Source: JBBDYD01 sp040901865 (lineage in GTDB: Bacteria; Bacteroidota; Ignavibacteria; UBA10030). From it: 64,000 nucleotides of DNA. The number at the start of each line of letters is the position of its first letter. Position 1 is the first letter of the stretch. The notes beneath the pieces were generated by a model that did no database searches, was not told the DNA's origin, and saw only the letters and a program-made list of their open reading frames with translations. The stretch covers positions 23,315 to 87,314 of the forward strand of contig JBBDYD010000147.1 in the NCBI GenBank assembly GCA_040901865.1. Direction: 5' to 3'. Of this stretch, positions 15,462 through 24,545 are shown piece by piece. Both the position numbers and the translations under genes were made by a program.

Positions 15462-16954
15462 ATCAACCTCTTCCGGAAAATACGCTATTGCAAATCAGTG
15501 AATTTGTTGCGGAACATCTCGCGTTGAATTTTCCCAAAGAACGATGGAATGATTTGGAACGTACTATCACTGCCGCTGCAACAGAATTCGGTTATCCGGA
15601 AGTAGAAACGTTTATACAGCGTATTATCTCTTCGCCCATGACACACGAACATATGGACATATTGACCACACACCTGACCACCAACGAAACATATTTCTGG
15701 CGTGAACCTGAAACTTTTGAAGCGTTGGAACAAGCCATCCTTCCCGAACTGATTCGTTCGCGGCAAGAACAGAAGAGAATAAGAATATGGAGCGCCGGGT
15801 GCTCAACCGGTGAAGAACCCTATTCAATTGCCATAGCGCTTCACAGGGCGATTCCACAGATGGAAGATTGGGACATCGCAATTCTTGCAACAGATATCAA
15901 CCCCCGGATATTGCAGAAGACGACAGCCGGTTTGTTCGGCCAATGGTCATTTCGTAATTCGCCCCGGTGGTTAAGAGAAAATTACTTTGCGCCCAAAGAG
16001 AAGGACATGTTCGAGATACTTCCCGAGATCAAACGTATGGTGAAGTTTGAATATCTGAATTTGGCTGACGATGTGTTCCCATCCTCACGAAATAATACGA
16101 ATGCCATGGATATCATCTTGTGCCGTAACGTGCTCATGTATTTTTCGGAAAAGCGTTGCCGCCAAGTCGTGCACGGTTTATTCAACTCTCTTGTACCAAG
16201 CGGTTACCTGGTGGTTTCTGCAACCGAACTCTCTCTTCCGAGCTTGTCGGAATTTACAGCAATGAATTTTCCGGGGGCGGTTCTTTTTCAAAAGACCTCG
16301 ACAGATCTGAAAGGGCAACGGCACATGCCCGCCGAGGCACCAGGTCATGCATCCTGGGGACATCCATGGCAGGTAAGTCCGGTCAATACTCTCGAAGAGA
16401 GAGAACCTCAACATGAAGAAATCGAAATCGGGATTCTTCCTGAAACAGCAACCCCTCTTCAAAGCCATGCAATGTTTGACAATGCCCTGGCGTTGTATGC
16501 GCAGGGTTATTATGAGGAAGTCATTGAGATGCTTCGAAAGGACGATCCCACGTCAGAAGAACGGGTATTGGTAATTCGGGCGTATGCAAACCAGGGAAAG
16601 ATTCACCAGGCATTACAATCATGTGAAAGAGCAATCGCGGCAGACAAACTGAATCCCGGCTTGCACTATCTCTACGCAACAATTCTGCAGGAAAACAATC
16701 AGCTGGATGAAGCGGTAACCTCGCTCAAACGTGCAATATTCCTGGACCCCAACTTTGTTCTCTCGTACTATTCCCTGGGAAAGATTTATCAACGTCTTGG
16801 TAATGTCTCGAGCGCGAATAAATGCGCTGAAAACGTCTTAACGATTTTAAATACGTGCAGGCCGGAAGAAATCCTCTTTGAATCTGAAGGACTGACGGCG
16901 GAGAGATTCAGAGAAATAATTCTTGCTGCAGATCAAACAACAGAACGCGAATGA
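15458..16954 (+). CDS. cheR: CheR methyltransferase with C-terminal TPR repeats
   Basis: 498 residues. The N-terminal ~280 residues are a CheR-type glutamate methyltransferase: the CheR N-domain with LTTHLTTNETYFWREPETFE, the SAM motif IRIWSAGCSTGEEPYSIAIA, LATDINPRILQKTTAG and DIILCRNVLMYFS. After a linker, residues ~330-460 carry tetratricopeptide repeats (ALALYAQGYYEEVIEMLRKD; GLHYLYATILQENNQLDEAV; VLSYYSLGKIYQRLGN). It methylates receptor Glu residues. TPR-extended CheR proteins are typical of Wsp/Frz-like alternative chemosensory systems (WspC). It overlaps both neighbours by the ATGA rule. Confidence 0.93.
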   Translation: MNQPLPENTLLQISEFVAEHLALNFPKERWNDLERTITAAATEFGYPEVETFIQRIISSPMTHEHMDILTTHLTTNETYFWREPETFEALEQAILPELIRSRQEQKRIRIWSAGCSTGEEPYSIAIALHRAIPQMEDWDIAILATDINPRILQKTTAGLFGQWSFRNSPRWLRENYFAPKEKDMFEILPEIKRMVKFEYLNLADDVFPSSRNNTNAMDIILCRNVLMYFSEKRCRQVVHGLFNSLVPSGYLVVSATELSLPSLSEFTAMNFPGAVLFQKTSTDLKGQRHMPAEAPGHASWGHPWQVSPVNTLEEREPQHEEIEIGILPETATPLQSHAMFDNALALYAQGYYEEVIEMLRKDDPTSEERVLVIRAYANQGKIHQALQSCERAIAADKLNPGLHYLYATILQENNQLDEAVTSLKRAIFLDPNFVLSYYSLGKIYQRLGNVSSANKCAENVLTILNTCRPEEILFESEGLTAERFREIILAADQTTERE

Positions 16955-17586
16955 ACGACCATCACAATACTCCCCGACAAAAGCAGAGAGCAACAATCGA
17001 TTGGGACGAAATCAAAAGCAAAGTGGCCTCTTTGCAAAAGGTCATTGAGCAAAAGGAAATTCTCCGGCCTGAAGAAAAACGCTCTCTCTTGAAAAAAAGA
17101 GCGCAAACGTTGGCGCTACGGGAGAACGATGAAAGCGTTCAACGCCACTGCATGGAAATCATCGTATTCCGTTTAGCATATGAAACATACGGGATTGAAA
17201 CCGCATTTGTCCGGGAGGTATATCCACTAAGAGATTTTACACCTCTGCCCGGTACACCATCCTTTGTCCTGGGAATCATGAACGTCCGGGGACAGATTGT
17301 TTCTGTCATCGATCTGAAGAAATTCTTCAATTTGCCGGAGAAAGGTCTGGGAGAACTGAACAAAGTCATTATCATGAGCAATGAACGAATGGAGTTCGGT
17401 ATCCTGGCTGATGGTGTGGAGGGGACGGTCTCTGTGGCACGTGAAGAAATCATGGCTGTTCCGCCGAGCGTTCGCGGAATCGGTGAAAAGTATCTGAAAG
17501 GTGTGACAAAGGAACATATCGTTTTGCTTGATGCGGAAAGTATTCTCAACGATGGAACAATTATTGTTAACGACGAAGCGCAGTAG
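16951..17586 (+). CDS. cheW: CheW-type coupling protein 2
   Basis: 211 residues. The first ~65 residues form a charged, helix-prone extension (IDWDEIKSKVASLQKVIEQK, RSLLKKRAQTLALRENDE) before the CheW fold (IIVFRLAYETYGIETAFVRE, PSFVLGIMNVRGQIVSVIDL, MEFGILADGVEGTVSVA). The longer, N-terminally extended second CheW in the operon resembles WspD. It presumably couples the receptor and CheA, with the extension giving a specific contact; that is inference. The start overlaps the cheR stop. Confidence 0.9.
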   Translation: MNDHHNTPRQKQRATIDWDEIKSKVASLQKVIEQKEILRPEEKRSLLKKRAQTLALRENDESVQRHCMEIIVFRLAYETYGIETAFVREVYPLRDFTPLPGTPSFVLGIMNVRGQIVSVIDLKKFFNLPEKGLGELNKVIIMSNERMEFGILADGVEGTVSVAREEIMAVPPSVRGIGEKYLKGVTKEHIVLLDAESILNDGTIIVNDEAQ

Positions 17587-17612
17587 AAGCTGTGCAAGAA
17601 AAGGAAAAACCA

Positions 17613-17759
17613 ATGAAACATTTCTTTAGTCTTCATGGAAGCAAAAAACGGGCGGAAGAATTGGTCGTTGCCAAAGAGCTCGCTTTTCAAAACGAAGAGA
17701 AGGAAAAACGGGCGGCGGAATTGGTGATCGCCAACAAAGAGGTAGCCTTTCAAAGCTAA
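17613..17759 (+). pseudogene. 5' part of the chemoreceptor gene, ended by a nonsense codon
   Basis: ATG 17613 after AAGAAAAGGAAAAACC opens the same frame as the chemoreceptor: MKHFFSLHGSKKRAEELV, then two repeat units. The frame stops at TAA 17757-17759, where the repeat consensus has GAA (FQNEE reads FQS-stop). Without this base change the receptor would begin here and be 452 residues. As read, this 48-residue piece is separate and the rest must restart downstream. Confidence 0.7.
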
Positions 17760-18101
17760 GAGAAGGAAAAACGGGCGGCAGAATTGATCATCGCCAACAA
17801 GGAGCTCGCCTTTCAAAACGAAGAGAAGGAAAAACGGGCGGCGGAATTGATCATCGCCAACAAGGAGCTCGCCTTTCAGAACGAAGAGAAGGAAAAACGG
17901 GCGGCGGAGCTCATTATTGCCAACAAAGAGCTCATCTTTCAAAACAAAGAGAAAGAGAAACGGGCGGCGGAATTGATCATTGCCAATAAAGAACTCGCTT
18001 TTCAGAACGAAGAAAAAGAGAAGCGGGCCGCAGAGCTCATTATTGCCAACAAAGAGCTCATTTTCCAGAACGAGGAGAAGGAAAAACGGGCTGCGGAATT
18101 G
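17640..18101 (+). repeat. 63-bp tandem repeats encoding a 21-residue coiled-coil unit
   Basis: About seven units of I-I-A-N-K-E-L-A-F-Q-N-E-E-K-E-K-R-A-A-E-L: the first is 60 bases (17664-17723), then 17724-17786 (with the stop), and five clean units from 17787 to 18101. Units are highly similar at the DNA level. A partial unit precedes at 17640. The same IANKELAFQN/EKEKRAAEL module is known as a linker in many sensor kinases and receptors. Confidence 0.9.
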
Positions 18102-18971
18102 GTTATCACCAATACGGACCTGTCCAATGTACTGAAGGAAGTCAGGAAAACAGTCAGCGTTCTTACCGTTTCCTCGACCCAGATTCTGGCAGCCACCACT
18201 CAGGTGGCATCAGGCATTGCTCAAACAGCCTCCGCCATCAGAGAAACGACCACGACCGTTGAAGCAGTTCGACAAGCGGCGCAGCTCTCCAGCCAAAAAG
18301 CAAGCCGTGTCTCGGAGAATGCTCAACAAGTTGCTCAAGTAACTCAGAGCGGTCAAAAAGCTGTCGATGAAACCGTAAGCGGAATGGACGCCATTCAAAA
18401 TCAAATGGAAGCAGTGGCAAATACCATTGTCCGCCTGAGTGAGCAGAGCCAGCAGATTGGAGGGATCATTGCCACAGTCACTGATGTGGCCGATCAATCA
18501 AATTTACTGGCCGTCAACGCCGCTATCGAAGCGGCAAAGGCCGGAGAGCAAGGGAAAGGATTTGCCATTGTCGCTCAAGAAATTAAATCTCTTGCACAGC
18601 AGTCAAAACAGGCCACAATACAAGTACGAAACATTTTAAGTGATATACAGAAAGCCACGAACGCTGCGGTCATGGCAACAGAACAAACCAGTAAGGCAGT
18701 GGAGAATGGAGTAAAGCAATCAACCCAGGCCGGCGAAGCAATCAAAAATTTAGCGGAGAGCAGCGGCAAGGCGGTGGAAGCGGCATCGCAGATTGTTGCA
18801 TCGAGTCAACAACAAGTCGTTGGAATGGATCAAATCGGTTTAGCGATGAAAAGCATTAATCAAGCCGGAACGGAGAATGCGGTAAGCATGAAGCAAACAG
18901 GGAATGCCGCAAAGCATATCAATGAATTAGGACTGAAATTATTGCAGTTGGTTGAACAGTACAAAGTATAA
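17784..18971 (+). CDS. soluble methyl-accepting chemotaxis protein
   Basis: 395 residues if translation starts at TTG 17784. There is no membrane helix, so it is a cytoplasmic receptor. Residues 1-106 are five 21-residue coiled-coil repeats; then a methylation/adaptation and signalling helical region with the hairpin tip DVADQSNLLAVNAAIEAAKA and GKGFAIVAQEIKSLAQQSKQ, the hallmark of MCPs. There is no ligand-binding domain other than the repeat rod. It is the fourth gene of the operon, between the second CheW and CheA. An upstream in-frame ATG (17613) is cut off by a stop codon at 17757, so the expression level and true start are uncertain; a sequencing error or real decay are both possible. 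Confidence 0.85.
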   Translation: MIIANKELAFQNEEKEKRAAELIIANKELAFQNEEKEKRAAELIIANKELIFQNKEKEKRAAELIIANKELAFQNEEKEKRAAELIIANKELIFQNEEKEKRAAELVITNTDLSNVLKEVRKTVSVLTVSSTQILAATTQVASGIAQTASAIRETTTTVEAVRQAAQLSSQKASRVSENAQQVAQVTQSGQKAVDETVSGMDAIQNQMEAVANTIVRLSEQSQQIGGIIATVTDVADQSNLLAVNAAIEAAKAGEQGKGFAIVAQEIKSLAQQSKQATIQVRNILSDIQKATNAAVMATEQTSKAVENGVKQSTQAGEAIKNLAESSGKAVEAASQIVASSQQQVVGMDQIGLAMKSINQAGTENAVSMKQTGNAAKHINELGLKLLQLVEQYKV

Positions 18972-18985
18972 CGGTGGTTCCTTCG

Positions 18986-21340
18986 ATGATGACAAAAGAA
19001 GAAGAGTTTTTAAAACGACTTCAGGCAATGTTTCAAGTTGAGGCGGAAGAGCACGTGAATGTACTCTCTTCCGGTTTAATCGAGCTGGAAAAAAACTCCA
19101 CAAACACACCGTCGCCGGAATTGATTGAAACCATTTTCCGTGAGGCACATAGTTTAAAAGGGGCCGCCCGTTCTGTCAATAGAAAAGATATCGAATCAAT
19201 ATGCCAGGCATTAGAGACGTTGTTTGCAAAGTTAAAGGAAGGACAAATCAATTTCTCTGCCGATCAATTTGATCTTATTCATAAATCGTTGGATACCCTC
19301 TCGACAATGATTTCAGGCCCCGGGAACACATCTGTCCGTGATGGGAGAGAATCAGTAAGGGAGATCCTCTCCATCACAGATCACACAAAGAAGAAAACGA
19401 AACAACAGGCAACAACCGGCATGAAAGACTCCGGAGAGACAAAAAACCATGCTCAGCCTGGGAACGGGGTGTTGTTCAAAAGCAAAGCAGCACATGCAAA
19501 ACACAAGCCGAGAGAAAGTGCGAACGCTGCTCTGCCTGTAAAAAGGAAATCTGCACCAGCACCATCAGCCGATGAAAAACCACTGCAAATGGAAACCGTA
19601 AGAATACAAACGTCAAAACTGGATCCGCTGTTTTTGCAGGCCGAGCAAATGATTCAGTCGAAGATAGCTTCCGTTCAAAGGACAGTGGAACTAAAGAGTA
19701 TTGGCAGTTTTGTTGGAGCATGGAGGACAGAATTAAGAAAACGAGAGGCACGGCGACCGGGAGACAACGAACTTCAGGTAAAAGAGATAATTCATTGGAC
19801 GAATGAACAGCTGGATGAAACAGAGCGAAATATAGTGACCGTTACTGATGCAATAGAAAACGACCAGCGTTCGCTTGGACGGATGATTGATGATCACGTG
19901 GAATCGATGAAAAATATTTTGATGCTTCCCGTATCGACAATTATTGAAGTATTCCCAAGACTTGTTCGTGATCTTTCCCGAAGTCAGGGGAAAGAAGTGG
20001 AGTTCATAACCCATGGAAAAGAAATTGAAGTGGACAAGCGGATTCTGGAAGAACTGAAAGATCCGTTGATACATTTACTGAGAAACTGTATTGACCATGG
20101 AATAAGGAAGCCGGCAAGACGGTTGGAAATAAAAAAACCCTCCCGCGGGACCATTACGCTCACCTTTATGGTATTAGATGGCCGTAACCTGGAAATACGT
20201 ATTTCCGATGATGGTGCCGGCATCAATGTTGCCGGGGTAATTTCTGCCGCCGTCAAGGCAGGTCTCGTTTCAAAAGAGACAGTTGAAAAGATGAATACTC
20301 AGGAATCTCTCGATCTGATATTCAAATCCGGAATTACGACAAGTTCGATGATTACAGACATCTCCGGGCGCGGGCTGGGGTTGGCTATTGTTCGCGAGAA
20401 AGTAGAAAACCTGGGGGGAAAGGTTTTCGTTGAAAGTCAGCCTGGGCGTGGCACCACGTTCCGCCTTGTTCTGCCTCTCGCTCTTTCTACCGTGAGGGGG
20501 GTGTTGGTAAAAACCGCAGAACATTTCTTCATGATACCGACAGGCTATGTGGAACGTGCTCTCAGGGTGAGAAGCGAAGAGATCAAGACGGTGGAAAACC
20601 GAGAGACCCTCGTGATCGATCAAGGAGTTATTTGGATCATAAAGCTTTGTGATGTACTTGGATTGCGTGATAGAACAAAAGCACTCCCGCCCCAAAAAGG
20701 CAAGACACCATCTTCCCCGCACTTTTTCCACATTGTTGTTCTTACGCACGGTACTCATCGTATCGGTTTCACGGTTGATGAAATAATTGATGAACACCAA
20801 ATCCTTGTAAAACCATTAGGCAGGCAATTGAACAATGTGCGGAATATAAGCGGTGCCGCAGTTCTTGGTTCCGGTTCGGTAGTTCCGGTTATTCATGTTT
20901 CGGATTTGATGAAATCGGCATTGGATTCCATTTCGATAAAAAGAAGTACAACAAATAAAATACAGGCCGAGCGAAAGGTTTATAAAGTGTTGGTGACCGA
21001 CGATTCAATTACATCCAGAACACTCATCAAGAATATACTTGAAATCGCAGGATATGATGTTATGACGGCAGTGGACGGCGTTGACGCGGTGACGAAGGCT
21101 CTCGTAGGAGCATTCGATCTCATCGTGTCCGATGTTGATATGCCGCGCATGAATGGATTTGAACTCACGGCGAAGATTCGCAAAGAAAAGAGATTATCGG
21201 AAGTACCTGTTGTGTTGGTGACAGCACTTGAATCGAAAGAAGACCGCGAACACGGGATCGATGTCGGTGCCAACGCGTACATTGTCAAGAGTAGTTTTGA
21301 CCAGAGTACGTTGTTGGAAGTAATCAAAAAACTTTTGTAA
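18986..21340 (+). CDS. cheA: CheA-type histidine kinase with C-terminal receiver
   Basis: About 784 residues from ATG 18986 (GTG 18974 is possible). Domains in order: Hpt with the phosphorylated His in FREAHSLKGAARSV (~50); a Lys-rich linker; a helical dimerisation region (DDHVESMKNILMLPVSTIIE); the ATPase domain with the N box LIHLLRNCIDHGIR, and G boxes ISDDGAGIN and GRGLGLAIVREKVENLGG; a CheW-like domain (RGVLVKTAEHFFMIPTGYVE); and a receiver with acceptor Asp in LIVSDVDMPRMNG and Lys in NAYIVKSSF. No CheY/CheB-docking P2 domain is evident. Hybrid CheA-REC is the WspE/FrzE arrangement. It should phosphorylate its own receiver and the operon's last regulator. Confidence 0.93.
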   Translation: MMTKEEEFLKRLQAMFQVEAEEHVNVLSSGLIELEKNSTNTPSPELIETIFREAHSLKGAARSVNRKDIESICQALETLFAKLKEGQINFSADQFDLIHKSLDTLSTMISGPGNTSVRDGRESVREILSITDHTKKKTKQQATTGMKDSGETKNHAQPGNGVLFKSKAAHAKHKPRESANAALPVKRKSAPAPSADEKPLQMETVRIQTSKLDPLFLQAEQMIQSKIASVQRTVELKSIGSFVGAWRTELRKREARRPGDNELQVKEIIHWTNEQLDETERNIVTVTDAIENDQRSLGRMIDDHVESMKNILMLPVSTIIEVFPRLVRDLSRSQGKEVEFITHGKEIEVDKRILEELKDPLIHLLRNCIDHGIRKPARRLEIKKPSRGTITLTFMVLDGRNLEIRISDDGAGINVAGVISAAVKAGLVSKETVEKMNTQESLDLIFKSGITTSSMITDISGRGLGLAIVREKVENLGGKVFVESQPGRGTTFRLVLPLALSTVRGVLVKTAEHFFMIPTGYVERALRVRSEEIKTVENRETLVIDQGVIWIIKLCDVLGLRDRTKALPPQKGKTPSSPHFFHIVVLTHGTHRIGFTVDEIIDEHQILVKPLGRQLNNVRNISGAAVLGSGSVVPVIHVSDLMKSALDSISIKRSTTNKIQAERKVYKVLVTDDSITSRTLIKNILEIAGYDVMTAVDGVDAVTKALVGAFDLIVSDVDMPRMNGFELTAKIRKEKRLSEVPVVLVTALESKEDREHGIDVGANAYIVKSSFDQSTLLEVIKKLL

Positions 21341-21354
21341 CCGCTCAAGCACAA

Positions 21355-22416
21355 ATGATCAAAGTTCTCATCGCAGAAGACTCACTTGTCATGCAGCAAG
21401 TACTCAAGCGCGCAATAAGTTCCGATCCGCTGTTGACGGTTGTTGGTGTCGCGTCTGACGGTGAGGAAGCTCTGAAAGCAGTAAGGGAATTCCATCCGGA
21501 TGTTATTGCGATGGGCTGGCAGATGCCGACATTCGATGGTCTGGAGGCAACACGCATTATCATGGAAACAACGCCGACACCTATTGTTATAGTGACTGGA
21601 AGCGTTGCGGCGAATGATGCGGCAGCATCCTTCCGCATGATTGAAGCAGGGGCCTTGGCGATACTGCACCAACCGCCAAGTGTCGATCATCCCGATTATG
21701 AACGAGAGATACTACAGTTAACCCGGACGTTAAAACTCATGTCTGAAGTGAAATTGGTCAAACGTACGGCACGCTCTTCGACAGTACAGGAGAAAGCGAG
21801 ACTGTCCGGCGAAAAATTCTTTCGACCGGAATCGGATATTCAGATCGTCGCAATCGGTGCATCGACCGGCGGGCCGAATGTCCTGCAAAAAATACTTTCC
21901 GGATTACCGAAAGATCTTCCGGTTCCATTATTCATCGTTCAGCACATCTCAAAAGGTTTCACGGCGGGATTTGTCGAATGGTTACAGAACACAACCAAAT
22001 TTCCATTACGGGTCGCTGCTCATGGTGAATACGCACTGCGGGGACACGGGTACGTCGCTCCGGATGATTTTCATATGGGAGTTGAACGGGGGCCGAACAT
22101 TGTACTAAACCACAACGACGAGGAAAATGGCTTGCGTCCATCGGTTGCGCACCTTTTTCGTTCGGTATCACACAATTTCGGTCCCAATGCAGCCGGTGTA
22201 TTACTCACAGGAATGGGGCGGGACGGAGCAGATGAATTAAAAATAATGAAAGATCAAGGAGCGGTAACTTTTGCGCAGGATAAGGAGAGTTCAATTATTC
22301 ACGGTATGCCCGGTGAAGCAATAAAACTTAATGCGGCGACGTATGTTCTCTCACCGGAAGAGATAGCAGTTGCTCTCACTGCGCTCATTAAAAAAAATGA
22401 AAGTGTGATTGTATGA
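21355..22416 (+). CDS. cheB: CheB methylesterase with degenerate receiver
   Basis: 353 residues. The N-terminal receiver has the acidic pocket (LIAEDS) but reads PDVIAMGWQMPTFDG, where the phosphoacceptor Asp is normally in the M-D-x-x-MP position: residue 54 is Gly. The conserved Lys of the ...EKPP motif is Gln106 (LHQPPS). The methylesterase domain is intact: Ser in GASTGGPNVL, His in VQHISKGFTAGF, Asp in GMGRDGADEL. It should demethylate/deamidate receptor Glu/Gln residues, but activity would not be set by aspartyl phosphorylation. It starts 14 bases after cheA and overlaps the next gene by ATGA. Confidence 0.93.
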   Translation: MIKVLIAEDSLVMQQVLKRAISSDPLLTVVGVASDGEEALKAVREFHPDVIAMGWQMPTFDGLEATRIIMETTPTPIVIVTGSVAANDAAASFRMIEAGALAILHQPPSVDHPDYEREILQLTRTLKLMSEVKLVKRTARSSTVQEKARLSGEKFFRPESDIQIVAIGASTGGPNVLQKILSGLPKDLPVPLFIVQHISKGFTAGFVEWLQNTTKFPLRVAAHGEYALRGHGYVAPDDFHMGVERGPNIVLNHNDEENGLRPSVAHLFRSVSHNFGPNAAGVLLTGMGRDGADELKIMKDQGAVTFAQDKESSIIHGMPGEAIKLNAATYVLSPEEIAVALTALIKKNESVIV

Positions 22417-23054
22417 AAAATAAAAAGACTGCTGTAAAGGAGATTGATCAAATCTTAATAGCCGAGGATAGTCCGACTCAGGCCGAACAGATAAAGCATC
22501 TTCTTGAGAAACACAAGTACAGAGTACTTGTGGCGAAAGACGGCAAAGAAGCTTTAGCGCTTGTCAATGAACATAAACCTTCCCTGGTGATCACCGATAT
22601 CGTAATGCCGGAAATGAATGGGTACGAGTTGTGTAAAGAGATAAAATCCCGCGAGAAGACCGTGAACATTCCTGTTATTCTGCTGACGGCGTTTTCCCGA
22701 TCGGAAGATGTGATGGAAGGTATTTCTTGTGGAGCCGATAATTTCCTTACCAAACCATTTCGGGAAGAGTATCTTGTCTCCCATATTGAACAGATCCTTT
22801 CCAACAGGGAAATTCCCAAAAGCGAAACAATTAAAGTTGAATTGGAAGTACTCGTGAGAGGGAAGAAACGGGTTATTACGGTGGATCATCAGCAAATACT
22901 TACGCTGCTCATCTCAACGTATGAAGCGGCGGTTCAGAGAAACGATGAACTGGTACAGGCACAGGATGATTTGAAAAAACTGAATGAACGTTTGGAAGAA
23001 TTAGTAGGGGAAAGAACTGCAGAACTTTCGGCGCTGCGAAAAAGCAAAGAATAG
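22413..23054 (+). CDS. response regulator with C-terminal coiled coil, no effector domain
   Basis: 213 residues. The receiver (1-~130) is canonical: ILIAEDSPTQAEQ, acceptor Asp in LVITDIVMPEMNGYEL, Thr/Ser in VILLTAFS, Lys in DNFLTKPF. The last ~85 residues include QQILTLLISTYEAAVQRNDE and a coiled coil (DDLKKLNERLEELVGERTAE), and end soon after. In related hybrid proteins this region leads into a histidine kinase domain, which is absent here. It is the final operon gene, in the position held by the GGDEF protein WspR in Wsp systems, so the output must be protein interaction or an unlinked partner. Confidence 0.88.
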   Translation: MKNKKTAVKEIDQILIAEDSPTQAEQIKHLLEKHKYRVLVAKDGKEALALVNEHKPSLVITDIVMPEMNGYELCKEIKSREKTVNIPVILLTAFSRSEDVMEGISCGADNFLTKPFREEYLVSHIEQILSNREIPKSETIKVELEVLVRGKKRVITVDHQQILTLLISTYEAAVQRNDELVQAQDDLKKLNERLEELVGERTAELSALRKSKE

Positions 23055-23140
23055 CATCGAGGGGCTTGTGAGCGCGCCTTGATTCATACAATGATGGGCG
23101 CGGACAATCATGTTGAATCCTTCAAAAAAGAGGTGACGCT

Positions 23141-24514
23141 ATGAACGCTGCGGGAAAAAATGGCCGGCGGTGTCTCGTTCTTGCCGGTGCTCTGTTTCTT
23201 AGTGCAGGATACTCTTTTGGTCAGCAGAAACGAGAATCCAGCTATTCTCCGGTAATCGAGGAACCGTTTGAAAAGGTCATAGCACGGGACAAGTCCGGGA
23301 AAGCTGCGGTGATGAAGCGCCACATGGACTTGCTGAATGAACGGTACGATCTTTCGAAAAGGGTTACAAACGAAGTAACCATGTCCGGAGGAAAACCGCT
23401 GCCTGTCGGCCCGACAGCCAAATTAAAAGGCGGAGTGACATGGGAGAAATTGGCGCGCATGACTCCCGACGAGATCAGGGATAAAGGTGTCTTCCCCTAT
23501 CTTCCTTTGCCCCATCCCAACCATGCAACCGGCGGAATGCTGTTTCCGCAGATTCAAATAAGGCAGTTCCCCCGTCTTGAGCGGTTTGATTTAGATTTTG
23601 ACCTCCCCGAACATTTTCTCCCTGATTTCCCTCCACCGATCTTCTTGACCACTCACAAGGACATGGGGGACGTTTCTCAAGGGCAGGTGATAACGCTGGA
23701 CAACTACTATGAACTATTCAACGGCATCTTGAACCCAAAGCAATTGGAGGGGTTGCGGCTTCTGGTGACGCAGTTCCCTCAGCAGCAGTTCAACGCAACC
23801 GCAGACAGAAAGAGTGAAAAGCCAAGCCAGGGAGTGACGTGCTTTGACTGTCATGTCAATGGACACACCTTCGGACCGATACATTTGGTGGGCGACATTC
23901 GACCGCAATCTCACCGAAACCGCATTGAGACCCCCTCGCTGCGAGGGGTCAACATCCAGCGTCTCTTTGGTTCCCAGCGCGCACTGAAAACTGTTGAGGA
24001 TTTTACGGAGTTTGAACAACGCGGCGCCTATTTCGATGGAGACCACTTGACGGCCGCCAAAAAGGGAGTGAACATCCTTGAGCGGGGGAGCCAGGTTCAT
24101 TTTATGGCAGAATTTCAAGCCCTGCTTGATTTTCCCCCGGCACAAAAGCTTGATATCTACGGGCGGCTTGATCAGACAAAAGCAACAGATTCAGAAAAGA
24201 GCGGGGAGAAAATCTTTTTTGGCAAGGGGAAGTGCGCCAGTTGCCACGAGGCCCCTTACTACACAGACAATCAGATGCACGACCTTCAGGTGGAGAGATT
24301 CTACAAGCCCCAGACGATCAACGATCAATACATTCGGGCTGAAGGACCTATCAAGACATTCACCCTGCGAGGGATAAAGGATTCTCCCCCGTATTTGCAT
24401 GACGGGCGATTGCTGACCCTGGAGGATGCGGTTGAATTTTTTAACCTCGTCCAGCGGCTCAATCTGAGCAGCCAGGAGAAAAAGGATCTCACGGCGTTTC
24501 TCAGGCAGTTGTGA
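23141..24514 (+). CDS. di-haem cytochrome c peroxidase-like protein (CCP/MauG type)
   Basis: 457 residues with a signal peptide (to about SAGYSFG-QQ). Two c-type haem sites are present: CFDCH (about residue 233) and CASCH (about 365). The C-terminal FTLRGIKDSPPYLHDGRLLT followed by LEDAVEFFNLVQ is the characteristic end of bacterial di-haem peroxidases. A ~200-residue N-terminal part is rich in Pro and does not resemble the short classical CCP, so the protein belongs to a larger subgroup. Role: periplasmic electron-transfer or peroxide reduction; the substrate is not certain. The downstream flavoprotein gene follows at about 30 bases, so the two may be a redox pair. Confidence 0.82.
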   Translation: MNAAGKNGRRCLVLAGALFLSAGYSFGQQKRESSYSPVIEEPFEKVIARDKSGKAAVMKRHMDLLNERYDLSKRVTNEVTMSGGKPLPVGPTAKLKGGVTWEKLARMTPDEIRDKGVFPYLPLPHPNHATGGMLFPQIQIRQFPRLERFDLDFDLPEHFLPDFPPPIFLTTHKDMGDVSQGQVITLDNYYELFNGILNPKQLEGLRLLVTQFPQQQFNATADRKSEKPSQGVTCFDCHVNGHTFGPIHLVGDIRPQSHRNRIETPSLRGVNIQRLFGSQRALKTVEDFTEFEQRGAYFDGDHLTAAKKGVNILERGSQVHFMAEFQALLDFPPAQKLDIYGRLDQTKATDSEKSGEKIFFGKGKCASCHEAPYYTDNQMHDLQVERFYKPQTINDQYIRAEGPIKTFTLRGIKDSPPYLHDGRLLTLEDAVEFFNLVQRLNLSSQEKKDLTAFLRQL

Positions 24515-24545
24515 GCCAGGTGACTCAATGAGTCAGGAGACCAGG

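Noticed and set aside
17640..18101. Regular 63-bp repeats considered as a CRISPR array
   Set aside because: There are no unique spacers; the units are contiguous, in frame and encode a coiled coil.
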